Assembly (NCBI GenBank): GCA_947579605.1
Contig: OX388322.1
Coordinates: 4,588,001-4,652,000, forward strand
Direction of reading: 5' to 3'
Length of the DNA: 64,000 nt
Origin: Athripsodes cinereus
Taxonomy: Eukaryota; Arthropoda; Insecta; Trichoptera; Leptoceridae
The translations under genes and the position numbers were made by a program. Below are positions 55,165 through 64,000 of the stretch, piece after piece. The number at the start of each line of letters is the position of its first letter. Position 1 is the stretch's first letter. The notes under the pieces were generated by a model, which saw only the letters and a list, made by a program, of their open reading frames with translations, did not search any database and was not told the origin of the DNA.

Positions 55165-55215
55165 TTCAATTCAGCAATGAGGTATGCCACCCGTTCTGAA
55201 CGCTTTATATTTAAC
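55165..55215 (-). repeat. R1 fragment
   Basis: TTCAGCAATGAGGTATGCCA, then CCCGTTCTGAACGCTTTATA. Confidence 0.6.
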
Positions 55216-55560
55216 AGAGACTTACAGACATGGTTATCTTGTAGTGAGCAAAGCAACACCAAAATGGTATTGTTGTGGTCAGTTGATGATGACGTCAGAT
55301 ATAAGATTCCCACAGCTGATTAAAATTATCACAATTCTCTTCATTCGAATTTTCACACGTAATTTCAAGTGTTTTCTTTTTATAACTTTTACTGTAACAA
55401 TTTATTGTATTTTTTTAAATCTAATCTTAAATTATAGTTTCTTCACAAAACTGCGAGTTTTATTTATAGAATTGGTAAGTTAATCTTCCTTATCCTCACA
55501 AAGTAAGCAGGATCTCACTTAAAAACCTCTATCTTTGTAAGTAGAGGATTGTCTTACACA
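55216..55560. other. AT-rich spacer
   Basis: Overlapping short frames without motifs; no gene called. Confidence 0.35.
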
Positions 55561-55747
55561 AGCACTGAGAAAAATACTCACAACGAATCATTGGTACGTA
55601 CTATCAGATTAGGACCAGAAATAGTACAAACGATTCGTAAGTACGAATTTTTAATATTAACTTTTCGCAAAAAATCATTGGTAAATTTACCAACAATTTG
55701 TTTGCGAAAAGTTAATATTATAGATTCGTACTAATGAATCGTTTATA

Positions 55748-57043
55748 ACGGGTTGTTCAACAAGAACTTTGTTTTTTAATTGTGGCAACACCAGCAACAT
55801 GATAGTTTTGACATTTAATTTTTTGACGTATTCGTAGTGGATGCATTGGCAATTGTTGCAATGAATTCAATTTCGCTTGAAAATCGCATTAAAATAATTA
55901 AAATCCATTATGAAAATGGTGGTTCTGCTAAAGTGACATTTCGTCAAATTCGTGATATTTTCGGACAACATAATCGTCCTTCTGAGACCGCTATTAAGAA
56001 TTTGGTCGCTAAATTTGAGTCGACAGGCTCGATACAAAATGTGTTAACACCAACGCGTGTACGACCGGGTCGTTCAACTGAAAACATCGCAGCCGTGAGC
56101 CACAGTGTTGAAGCAGATCCAAATTTGTCAATTCCTCGACGTTCTCGACAATTGGGGTTATCCAAAACCACCACATGGCGAATTTTGCGTAAGGATTTGG
56201 CTTTGAAGCCTTACAAGGTTCAACTGGTGCAGGAATTGAAGCCGAACGACCATTCAAATCGCCGTAGATTCGCTCAATTCATTCAGGAACAACCCGCTGG
56301 TTTTTCTGAAAAAATCATTTTTTCAGACGAAGCCCATTTTCACTTGTCAGGGTACGTCAACAAGCAAAATTGCCGCATTTGGGCTTCTGAAAATCCTAGA
56401 GCAATTATTGAGAAGCCGTTGCATGCTCAGCGTGTCACTGTATGGTGCGCTATGTGGTCTGGAGGCGTGATTGGGCCGTTTTTTTTCGAAGATGAGACTG
56501 GAAATGCGGTAACGGTCAATGGATCACGCTATCGCAAGATGTTGACAACTCAATTTTGGCCTATTATTGATGACGTGGATATCACTGACATGTGGTTTCA
56601 ACAGGACGGTGCCACATGTCACACAGCCAATGAAACGATCAATTTATTGCAAACCAAATTTCCCGATCGCATGATTTCACGAAACTCAGCTGTTAAGTGG
56701 CCAGCCAGATCGTGTGATTTAACGCCACTGGATTATTTTTTGTGGGGCTATGTTAAGGACAGAGTCTATACGGAGCCAATCGAATCGATTGCAGCCTTAA
56801 AACTCAAAATCCGTGATGTGATTAGCGAAATAGTCCCGCCATTTTGCCAAAAAGTGATTAAAAACTTTGATGAAAGAATCGACATCTGTCAGCGTGCTCG
56901 TGGTGGACATTTGTCAGATATCATTTTTCATGCATAATTGCCAAACTTTTCTCTTTGTAATTCAATAAAAATTTTAATCATCTTCATCAAATTTTTTTGT
57001 TTTATTTTGTTTTAAAAAACAAAGTCCTTGTTGAAAAACCCTT
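55748..57043 (+). mobile_element. Mariner-type DNA transposon (1,296 bp)
   Basis: Inverted ends of about 32 bp (55748-55779 and 57012-57043) match at all but about 3 positions (core TTCAACAAG, CTTTGTTTTTTAA). TA lies on each side (55746-55747, 57044-57045), the target duplication of the Tc1/mariner superfamily. It holds one complete transposase frame and appears potentially mobile. Confidence 0.92.
55861..56937 (+). CDS. Mariner-like transposase
   Basis: A 358-residue protein from the ATG at 55861; an upstream GTG in frame at 55837 is not preferred. The N-terminal part has two helix-turn-helix regions for binding the inverted ends (IKIHYENGGSAKVTFRQIRD and RRSRQLGLSKTTTWRILRKD). Catalytic aspartates sit in IFSDEAHFHLSG (D156), WFQQDGATCHTA (D249) and RSCDLTPLDYFLWG (D286). 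The last two are 36 residues apart, where classic mariner has 34. The enzyme acts in the nucleus, cutting at the terminal repeats and inserting at TA. An AATAAA signal follows at 56964-56969. There is no stop or frameshift, so it may be functional. Confidence 0.92.
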   Translation: MNSISLENRIKIIKIHYENGGSAKVTFRQIRDIFGQHNRPSETAIKNLVAKFESTGSIQNVLTPTRVRPGRSTENIAAVSHSVEADPNLSIPRRSRQLGLSKTTTWRILRKDLALKPYKVQLVQELKPNDHSNRRRFAQFIQEQPAGFSEKIIFSDEAHFHLSGYVNKQNCRIWASENPRAIIEKPLHAQRVTVWCAMWSGGVIGPFFFEDETGNAVTVNGSRYRKMLTTQFWPIIDDVDITDMWFQQDGATCHTANETINLLQTKFPDRMISRNSAVKWPARSCDLTPLDYFLWGYVKDRVYTEPIESIAALKLKIRDVISEIVPPFCQKVIKNFDERIDICQRARGGHLSDIIFHA

Positions 57044-57104
57044 TACTATCTCTGGTCCAAATCTGATAGTACGTACCAATGATTCGTTTGTATTTTTCTC
57101 AGTG

Positions 57105-57878
57105 AGGCAATCTGGCATTTCTACTTCAATCTCACATGTGGGGGGGGGGGGGTAAAATATAGATAGTTAGATACATAATAAAATAAATGTAACTTGGATC
57201 ATACATGTGATATAAACAGTGATATGCATGAGTCAAGTATATTATTCTTTTCAGGGACTCAAATAAGCACGAAAAGGCAATCGACATTTACGATTGACAT
57301 AAATAACATAATATACCTCCAAATAATAAAATAAATAAGTAAATATTTTTAATATCTGTTTTATTTTGACAGATGAAAACAGAAATGGACCCCCGTGCAC
57401 CATGCCATAGACACAATAGGTATGTATCCTATGTAATGGCTGAGGACCCATCAGGTATTGTAATCGGAACAGGATCAGAATTTCGTCTATGGATCTGTCA
57501 TCGTGCGACATATTATTATAACTATTGCCACGACTCTCAGAAATATGATAAAATATCTCTCTAATGGATTTTGTCAATCAAATTCTGAGATTGGGATGAT
57601 ATACTTGACTTGTTTTGCCGAAAAGAATACATCTATCGAATATGAGAGAATGTGTATAAATTTTATACCGACTTGTTTTTAAAGTAATACTGCGATATAC
57701 GGATTGTGCAATGAACATTTTTTTCCTATCAAAATTTATAAATTATCAAAATAAATATCTACTACCTAGTGCCTACCAAACCTACCTTTATATAGAAAAC
57801 ACAATTGGTTTTATTTTAACCAGAGTTTGAAAATGGCTTAGTAAGTCGAAACCAGGTCACTATAAAATCAAATACTTA
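57105..57878. other. Spacer with a 13-G homopolymer
   Basis: A run of about 13 G lies at 57138-57150. Opposed 63- and 108-codon frames at 57251-57577 have no motif. No gene. Confidence 0.4.
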
Positions 57879-57879
57879 T

Positions 57880-58140
57880 TTATTTATTTCAGAATACGGC
57901 ATTAGCCTTTGACATGTACAAAATTATAATGTGACAGATAAAAAAACACATAAAAAGTAAATTCAAACAAGACAGGAGTAATCATGACAAAAAGTAGAAA
58001 TACTTAATCCAAAAACAATATGACATATATAATATAAATAAATTATTCAATAAAACTTGATAAATGTTCAATCAATATAAGTGAAGTTAAATAGAAGCAA
58101 TAACAAATATAATGTAACACTAAAACCAATTGTGTTTTCT
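57880..58140 (-). repeat. LINE 3' end-like, (TAAA)n tail
   Basis: The minus strand ends in AAATAAATAAATAAGT at 57876-57892 after an A-rich body. Confidence 0.35.
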
Positions 58141-58738
58141 TCCACATAAAGTATTATTCGTTTCATGATCACGTGTTTTCTTTGGTGAATAACGAATAAA
58201 TTTACAGAAGCTAATTAAATAACGTAAAATAATCAAATAGTGCCTAAATTTTTATTCATTATTTATTATGTCAATTTACCGCCCGAGGTGAACTGTCCCA
58301 CCGGTACGCCGTATCCAGGTGATATTACAAGCGTGACACAAAAAAATGCTGTCATTCAACAATATACCGCCGCGACATTGTACAATAATATAATAATATA
58401 AATTTTATTCGATAAAAATAATATTAATATAATATACATAACAACGAAACATAAAATTATCATTTAAGTTAAGAGATGTTTTAAAATGTTTCAAATTCCA
58501 ATAAAGATACAACAATTGTATTATTGTATTTATAATAAATATATAAAAATAGTTTGTTTATAAACGATTTTTTTAATCTATTTTTGCTAAACTTAAAGAA
58601 TTCATATACATCTTGCTAATACGTTTTTTACCGAATATTTTTTACGTCGCTTTATGCACAGTATAAGTAGGTAGGTACCTATGTGTGAATGATTTTAATC
58701 GATTTTCGGGGAAATGTCAGAGGTGAAGCGATAAACAT
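58141..58738. other. AT-rich spacer
   Basis: Only a GC-richer island at 58280-58330 (CGCCGTATCCAGGTGATATT) stands out. It echoes 38955 and 44255 and may be LINE debris. Confidence 0.35.
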
Positions 58739-58740
58739 TT

Positions 58741-58962
58741 TTAACTATTACCTACTACTACTATACCTTCTTCTTCTTCAAGTGCCTTGTCGGGTCCCCC
58801 AACGTTGGCGATCACCTCGGCGAACTTGTCCCTGTCCTGCGCTGCTCGGAACAGCTCTTGCACACTTCGGATGCCGGTCCACTCCCTTATGTTTCGCAGC
58901 CAGGACATCTGTCTCTTACCGGGATCTCGGCGTCCCTCAATTACCATCACGATATATTCCAT
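58741..58962 (-). pseudogene. LINE ORF2 C-terminal fragment
   Basis: The frame reads MVIEGRRDPGKRQMSWLRNI, then REWTGIRSVQELFRAAQDRD, and ends ALEEEE-rich. Arg/Lys-rich GKRQMSWLRNI plus AAQDRDKF is the typical close of many insect LINE ORF2 proteins. About 70 codons remain. The plus-strand fragment at 3866 is a sister copy. Confidence 0.75.
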
Positions 58963-59139
58963 TAGTGTGGTAAACAGCGGTCTTTTTTATTATTATTGGA
59001 CAACATTAAAGTGTCGTTTACGTGCCAAAGCACCTCAAGGACACTGTACAATTCATCGATTCTAGGACATTACATCCACGTCATAATAATTATAAATATA
59101 CATAAATACATAGATTAAATGAGAATCTCAGATACATAA

Positions 59140-59350
59140 AGGTATCCACGTCAGAAGTTCCATATTATGCATGTAATAAATAAGTAGATTATCCTCTCCG
59201 TGCAAATAAAAAGAAAATATTCGGGATGGGTGGTAGATACACCTCATTGCTGTAGTCTAGATGTTAATTGTCTTATATGTGGGGTTTTACGAACAAATGA
59301 CTTTTTACAGGACACTCGAAAACTTACAAAAAAGAGTGGGAGATCTTTTC
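59140..59350 (+). repeat. R1 copy, right two thirds
   Basis: It has TCCTCTCCGTGCAAATAAAA, then GGGATGGGTGGTAGATACAC, GGACACTCGAAAACTTACAA and AAAGAGTGGGAGATC. Confidence 0.7.
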
Positions 59351-59495
59351 TATCTATTAGGTACCTATATGATTTATTATCGAGAATGACGTCTTTCGTA
59401 AGGACATTCGTTTCGCGTTAGGACATTGTTAATCTCTAAACAAGAATAAAGAACTGATTTTGTTTTCACTAAATGACTAAAACTCCATTTTTAAA

Positions 59496-59684
59496 TTAAA
59501 AAATTTATAAGTAAAAAATACTTAAGAGTTTTAAATTACCTACTTTATTTATCAGTTACACGTGTTTCGGGTTGCAAGCCCATATTCATACAGTATGAAT
59601 ATGGGCTTGCAACCCGAAACACGTGTAACTGATAAATAAAGAAATTTAAATCTCTTAAGTATTTTTTACTTATAAATTTTTTAA
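59496..59684. repeat. Near-perfect foldback (about 190 bp)
   Basis: Arms 59496-59590 and 59594-59684 pair around the 3 bases CAG, apart from one 4-base gap and single changes. Each arm carries GGGCTTGCAACCCGAAACAC and the palindrome ACACGTGT. A single diverged arm copy is at 51078-51160. Confidence 0.85.
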
Positions 59685-59761
59685 GAATAAAGAACTCAAT
59701 TTGCCATTAACCAATTTAGTTTCACGGATAGGAGCGTTCTTTTTACAGGAAACTTGCAGCA

Positions 59762-59964
59762 GGGCTACTCTTGACACAATCTAAATACGATCTTAATCTA
59801 GTCTTGATCATACGACGCACGAAGGGACTATGGTCATAAACACCGCGCTACCGCTACCGCGTGATCAGTGTACGCGTATTTTTGGCCAATAGTCACTTCG
59901 TGCGTCGTATGATCAAGATCAAGACTAGATTAAGATCGTGTTAAGATTTTGTCAAGAGTAACCC
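59762..59964. mobile_element. MITE-C copy 3, best preserved
   Basis: GGGCTACTCTTGACACAATC at the left and the inverse TTTTGTCAAGAGTAACCC at the right. The arms are inverted almost throughout (ATACGATCTTAATCTAGTCT; ATCATACGACGCACGAAG). Confidence 0.8.
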
Positions 59965-60545
59965 TACAGGTAGGTACTACAGTGAGCTACGTACATTTTA
60001 TTCTGATAGGCATATTATTAAAAGGAACAATTGAATTGTATATTAAAAAAATATATATTATATATATCAAATATACCTAATATCAATACATTGGATATAA
60101 TAAAAACTAGCATAGTAGCTATATCTTTTGTCTATATAAAAAACGAAATGTTTTATAATCAAAATGGTAGTTTTTTTTATTATTATTATTTTGTTTATTT
60201 TTAAATGCATTTTATTATTGTGAGAGGATTTACGAAGGATTAAGAGAAATCAAACGGACAGCTGATGGTAAAAGACAATTTAATTGAAATAACGTGTTTT
60301 TTTATATCAAATTTATAAAATATTCATCTATAGAATCTTTCCGTCTGCCTACGAATCTATACACAATCTATAATTTTTTTGAAAATGAGGTAACCTGCTT
60401 GTTTTACTTGGTTGATTGTTAGACTATGTTTGGAGACGATGCACCCGCTGTTTATTGGTATATAATTTATCCGCACAGATTTTTTTTATTAATCTGGTTT
60501 TTGATGGTAGGTATTTTTTAAAAAAAAAAAATTAGAAATCACAAA
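59965..60545. other. AT-rich spacer
   Basis: Nothing recognised. Confidence 0.35.
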
Positions 60546-60549
60546 AAAA

Positions 60550-60990
60550 TTTATCATGAGCGATTTTCGCTACTCAATTGAGAGGTGACTGAAGAAATGT
60601 TTTGTAAAAATATAACAACTCGTAATGAGAATTTTTTTTTTTCGTACGCCAGTTTCGCAACTCGATTATATAATAAAAACAAGTCAAAGATTTGATTAAT
60701 CGAGTTGCGAAGTTTGATTATGAATCAAGTATTTAAATAAAATATTAGGTACAAAATTTCGTAATGATGAGCGAGTTTCGCAACTCGACTACCTTTGGTT
60801 TATATAAGGTTTTACAAATCTTTGTGACATATAATTATTTATTACAAAATAATTGTCATGAGCGAATTTGAGAGAAAGAAGAAAACTTGTCATTTTCGCA
60901 CCTCCATTATTCAAAAGTGAGTTTCGTAAATTTCTATCGCGAGAAATATTACAAAACGTCGTAACGATGAGCGAGTTTCGGAACTCAAAA
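60550..60990. repeat. Irregular array of a GAGCGAGTTTCGCAACTCGA motif
   Basis: The motif or clear variants begin at about 60556, 60643, 60767, 60858 and 60967 (spacings 87-124 bp). One reversed copy (CGAGTTGCGAAGT) lies at about 60700. Inside it CGAGTT and AACTCG can pair. Intervening DNA is AT-rich. Confidence 0.65.
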
Positions 60991-61540
60991 ATTACAAATA
61001 AATACAAAATTATTTTTAACCTATTTAAGAATTTCGCCATATGTTATCATCATGATACTGAATCATGGGTAGACAGAATTCATTTTATTTCATTTCATTC
61101 GTTGGACAATAATAAACAATTCATTCATTCATTCACGCATCCATTCATGCATGGATTAAGCCTCCAATTGGAAGCTAAGTAGTCGTAATATGGGGTGCTA
61201 AAATATCAAATTGATTTTAAATGACGTTCCAAGCGTCAAATATAATATTATAGGAGAAGGTTGTATGATTTTATTTCTATTATTATTATTATTTATGACA
61301 AGGGGAAGGTTTTCTTTATTTATTATTAGGTGTATATTACAAAATATTATATTTTATTTTATTTACCCTAGATGTCCCGAAACTGAAAAATATTCCCTAT
61401 AGGTATTTTAAAAGGTGTTTTTTTTTAATTTTATTTACAGGCACAAACCAGACAATAATTACACATTGTATAATATTGTCCAGTACCATAGTCCAATCAC
61501 TAGAATTTTTTGAAAGATTTTCTAGATTTTTGACATTTTT
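60991..61540. other. AT-rich spacer
   Basis: TTCATTCATTCATTC-type short repeats near 61120-61150; no gene. Confidence 0.35.
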
Positions 61541-61544
61541 TTTA

Positions 61545-61650
61545 TTTATTTATTTGTTCTTTACTGTACATTGATAATAAGCAAATCCACATAACAATAC
61601 ATTTTAATTAAATACAATAAATATTAATCTCGATGGAGTCTTTTTCCCAT
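61545..61650 (-). repeat. LINE 3' end-like, (TAAA)n tail
   Basis: ATAAATAAATAAA at 61541-61556 on the minus strand after an A-rich body. Confidence 0.35.
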
Positions 61651-62250
61651 TTATTAGGGACAGTTAGGGACATGACAGTAGAAAGTGATATTCACTCAAT
61701 TTCGCAAACGAAAAATTCTAAAATTGTATTAATTTCTATTAGAAACACATATTATGGGTTAGTTAGAAGATAGGTACCGCGCTTCTGTGATAAGCTTGCC
61801 CATTGCACAAAATTATTTGTTCAGTAATAATGTTGTCATGTTTTCTTTCTAGTGTTGTTTTGTGCAATTTTTTTTATCATTATTTGTGTTCGGTAGACAG
61901 CCATACTGCTTCAAAACTTAAACGTGACATAATTTATCTTTTAATATTAGAATTTTGAGTTGTTGGTTTATGGAACTGGAGGGTCGATATATTCAACACC
62001 GTACGCCACAATTTATATTAAAAATATAGGTACAGGTAACGTTCTGGTATAAAATAAAATCAATAAACATAGGGCGAGTTTATCGTGTAGGTAATAAATT
62101 CTTCTAAGTAACCCAAATTCTTGAATTATTGTAATAATTAAAACTCAGTTGGATACAATTGTTCATATGAATTTGTTTATTTTATATTGTTTTTTTATGC
62201 TTATTTGTTGATTTCGAAATATTTTTACTGTTATATTTTATGTATGTTTA
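61651..62250. other. AT-rich spacer
   Basis: Nothing recognised. Confidence 0.35.
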
Positions 62251-62254
62251 TGCT

Positions 62255-62450
62255 TCTCTCGGCTAGAGGGACATCGAAGGAGTGTAGTCAAAAGATTCCG
62301 CACGTGGGGATTTTGGCCGGCCAGTCCTTCAGACTGTCCATCATGGCACCTCTTGTGTGGAGAAATTTGTTATTGTAGACATTTAATCGGATAAATGGAA
62401 GTCCCCAGACTTCTGAGCGTTTCGGGTGGACGGTGGGTGTCCTGAACTTT
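62255..62450 (+). repeat. R2 copy, longest
   Basis: It has AGTCAAAAGATTCCGCACGT, then GGGGATTTTGGCCGGCCAGT, ATGGCACCTCTTGTGTGGAG and CCAGACTTCTGAGCGTTTCG. It aligns with 49155-49345 along its length. Confidence 0.7.
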
Positions 62451-62948
62451 ATTGTATCTACTAATAATCGAAAAATAATAAAAAACAATAAAAATCAAAA
62501 TTATTTTATGTCCGATATGAAATTTCAATGCGATCATAGCATTTTTTGTTCCATTTTTCAAAAAAGGAAGACAATTTAAAACACCCAATGGTGCGATGTT
62601 AGGTACAGAAGCAACTGTAAAATCAACACTTCTCATTGGCTGAATCCACCATCCCTATTCTACCTACCGTAAATTATTCACCTCAATGGGGGGTTTGAAT
62701 TTTTGAAGTTCGAACCCTCTCCCCCTGATGATTTCAACGTGTTTCAACACAGGGGAGGATCCATTATCAAACCAGACATAAAGAATGAGAACCGCATTGT
62801 AGGGAAACATGTTAAATAGGACGTGATTATTGTATCTATACATATAACCATTAGTGTACCTACATTGGTACAGCTGGGTGCAATAATTTCTATTGAGCAA
62901 CTAAGTATCTGTCGTTGTCTTTGGAGTAATCAGAGAATTAAAAATAAT
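62451..62948. other. Spacer
   Basis: No gene; overlapping short minus-strand frames have no motif. Confidence 0.35.
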
Positions 62949-62949
62949 T

Positions 62950-63365
62950 CTACTATACCATCACGGTATATGCCACAAGTGGGGTAGCCAGCGTACTAGC
63001 CGTATATAATAAACGTGTAAATTGTCCTCTCCGTGCGGATGAAAAAATAGACATTCAGTATGGGTAACATGCCTCATCGCTGAATTGTAGATTTGTAATT
63101 GAATCAATATTGTTTTATCGTGAGGTTTTACGAATATTTGGATAAATTTAAACAAGCGTTTCTTTCGTCTTACCATAGATTATTTAGGTACTACAGATCT
63201 AAGGTAGAAAGAAATGCTTGTTTCAATTTTTCTAATTATAGACTTCTACTACTTGTATACCAATTCCATAAATAATATTTACGAATACCTACCTTTTACA
63301 GGACACTCGAAAACTTACAGAAAAGAGTAAGAGGTTATTCTATACCGGGGACTGCACGGGGCTAT
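62950..63365 (+). repeat. R1 copy with an internal insertion
   Basis: The left half is 62950-63130 (CTATACCATCACGGTATATG ... GGTTTTACGAATATTTGG) and the right half is 63280-63365 (CCTTTTACAGGACACTCGAA ...). The roughly 150 bases between are partly self-complementary (AAACAAGCGTTTCTTTCGTC / AGAAAGAAATGCTTGTTT). Confidence 0.7.
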
Positions 63366-63820
63366 TGATAGACAGATAGATAAGTACATTAAATTTTAAA
63401 TTAAAGCTAAATTTTAATAAAAAAATATTTTTGTACGTAATGTACTGTGTATGGTCATATTATTAAGGCAAGTGTGATTCAATAGTAAAAAATAGTCCGG
63501 TCACCTATGCATGCGTGTAGGTATAGTAAAAATAATGTATATGGCAAATGGTGACAATAAAGAGTTGAAAAACAGAGACAGCTGCAAATTATTTTTTATT
63601 ACCATTGTTGTATTATTCGAAGTTACCTATAATATATCATAAAATTAGGAGGGTGCGTGCTCCTATATAGTTTCAATATTCAAACAATGCTGATATATAT
63701 TTGTTATATACGGAGATACATGAAATAAAAAATATATATTATACCCTTTTATACATAGTGGTGTATAAAAATGAACAGTCAACATTTAAAATGCAATCGA
63801 ATTCAGTTGCGTATGTATTT
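63366..63820. other. AT-rich spacer
   Basis: Nothing recognised. Confidence 0.35.
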
Positions 63821-63821
63821 T

Positions 63822-63895
63822 CCTGTATGTTTATTGCATGCAGCTAGTGTGCTAGCTACCACACTTGTTGGAGCTGCCGTAATGGTATGACAGAA
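63822..63895 (-). repeat. R1 fragment
   Basis: GTTTATTGCATGCAGCTAGT, then GTGCTAGCTACCACACTTGT and TGCCGTAATGGTA, the reversed left end of R1. Confidence 0.65.
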
Positions 63896-64000
63896 AGAGA
63901 GACATGGTTATTTGCGGTATGTCAAGATAAATGGAAAGGCAATTTTGCAAACTATTTAAACATATATGCCCTGTTAGTATGTACCTACTAGAAGTCTTTC

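Larger units (their letters stand above)
55563..57104. mobile_element. MITE-A copy 2, split by a mariner
   Basis: The left part 55563-55745 starts CACTGAGAAAAATACTCA and the right part 57046-57104 ends GTATTTTTCTCAGTG. Together they equal MITE-A copy 1 at 1268-1530. The dinucleotide outside both ends is AG rather than TA. Confidence 0.85.

Noticed and set aside
55944..56257. Minus-strand 76- and 82-codon frames over the mariner
   Set aside because: Shadows of the transposase frame.

Overview
The window looks like AT-rich, transposon-packed nuclear DNA of an arthropod, most likely an insect. The signs are A/T-dominated spacers, many short words of the GTAGGTACCTA type (common in aphid and moth genomes), a mariner element, tRNA-headed SINE-like repeats, Penelope-like and non-LTR retrotransposon remains, and two young LTR retrotransposons. 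The order cannot be fixed from the sequence alone. No host protein gene, rRNA gene or functional tRNA gene could be supported. Every convincing coding region belongs to a mobile element.

Layout. 1-7560: SINE-like repeats, four small palindromic elements (two with clear target duplications) and LINE tails. 7640-9720: a LINE tail, then a Penelope-like element (RT plus GIY-YIG endonuclease) between inverted repeats that each carry a hammerhead ribozyme, then a long (TA)n tract. 9720-22312: old repeats, including many copies of one dispersed family called R1 here. 22317-33998: a complete minus-strand Ty3/gypsy-type retrotransposon with 2,455-bp LTRs, gag, and pol expressed through a -1 frameshift. 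33999-35458: a SINE-like copy and R1 copies. 35459-43423: a second LTR element with 2,504-bp LTRs, an ATGT target duplication and no coding capacity, so non-autonomous. 43424-55560: LINE remains, foldbacks, a roughly 31-bp-unit minisatellite and degenerate Penelope ends. 55563-57104: a small palindromic element split by an intact mariner. 57105-64000: LINE tails, foldbacks, an irregular motif array and more R1 copies.

How the parts work together. Retrotransposon 1 has the layout of a working element: primer site, Gag with a CCHC knuckle, an A AAA AAC slippery heptamer touching the gag stop, then protease, RT, RNase H and integrase, and a polypurine tract. Element 2 has LTRs, primer-site and polypurine-like signals but no proteins, so it would need enzymes supplied in trans. 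The mariner has matching terminal repeats, a TA duplication and an uninterrupted transposase. Everything else is fragmentary.

Limits. Repeat borders marked approximate were found by eye. Family names for short LINE remnants rest on short motif matches. Many predicted short reading frames begin at TTG or GTG and are not counted as genes.
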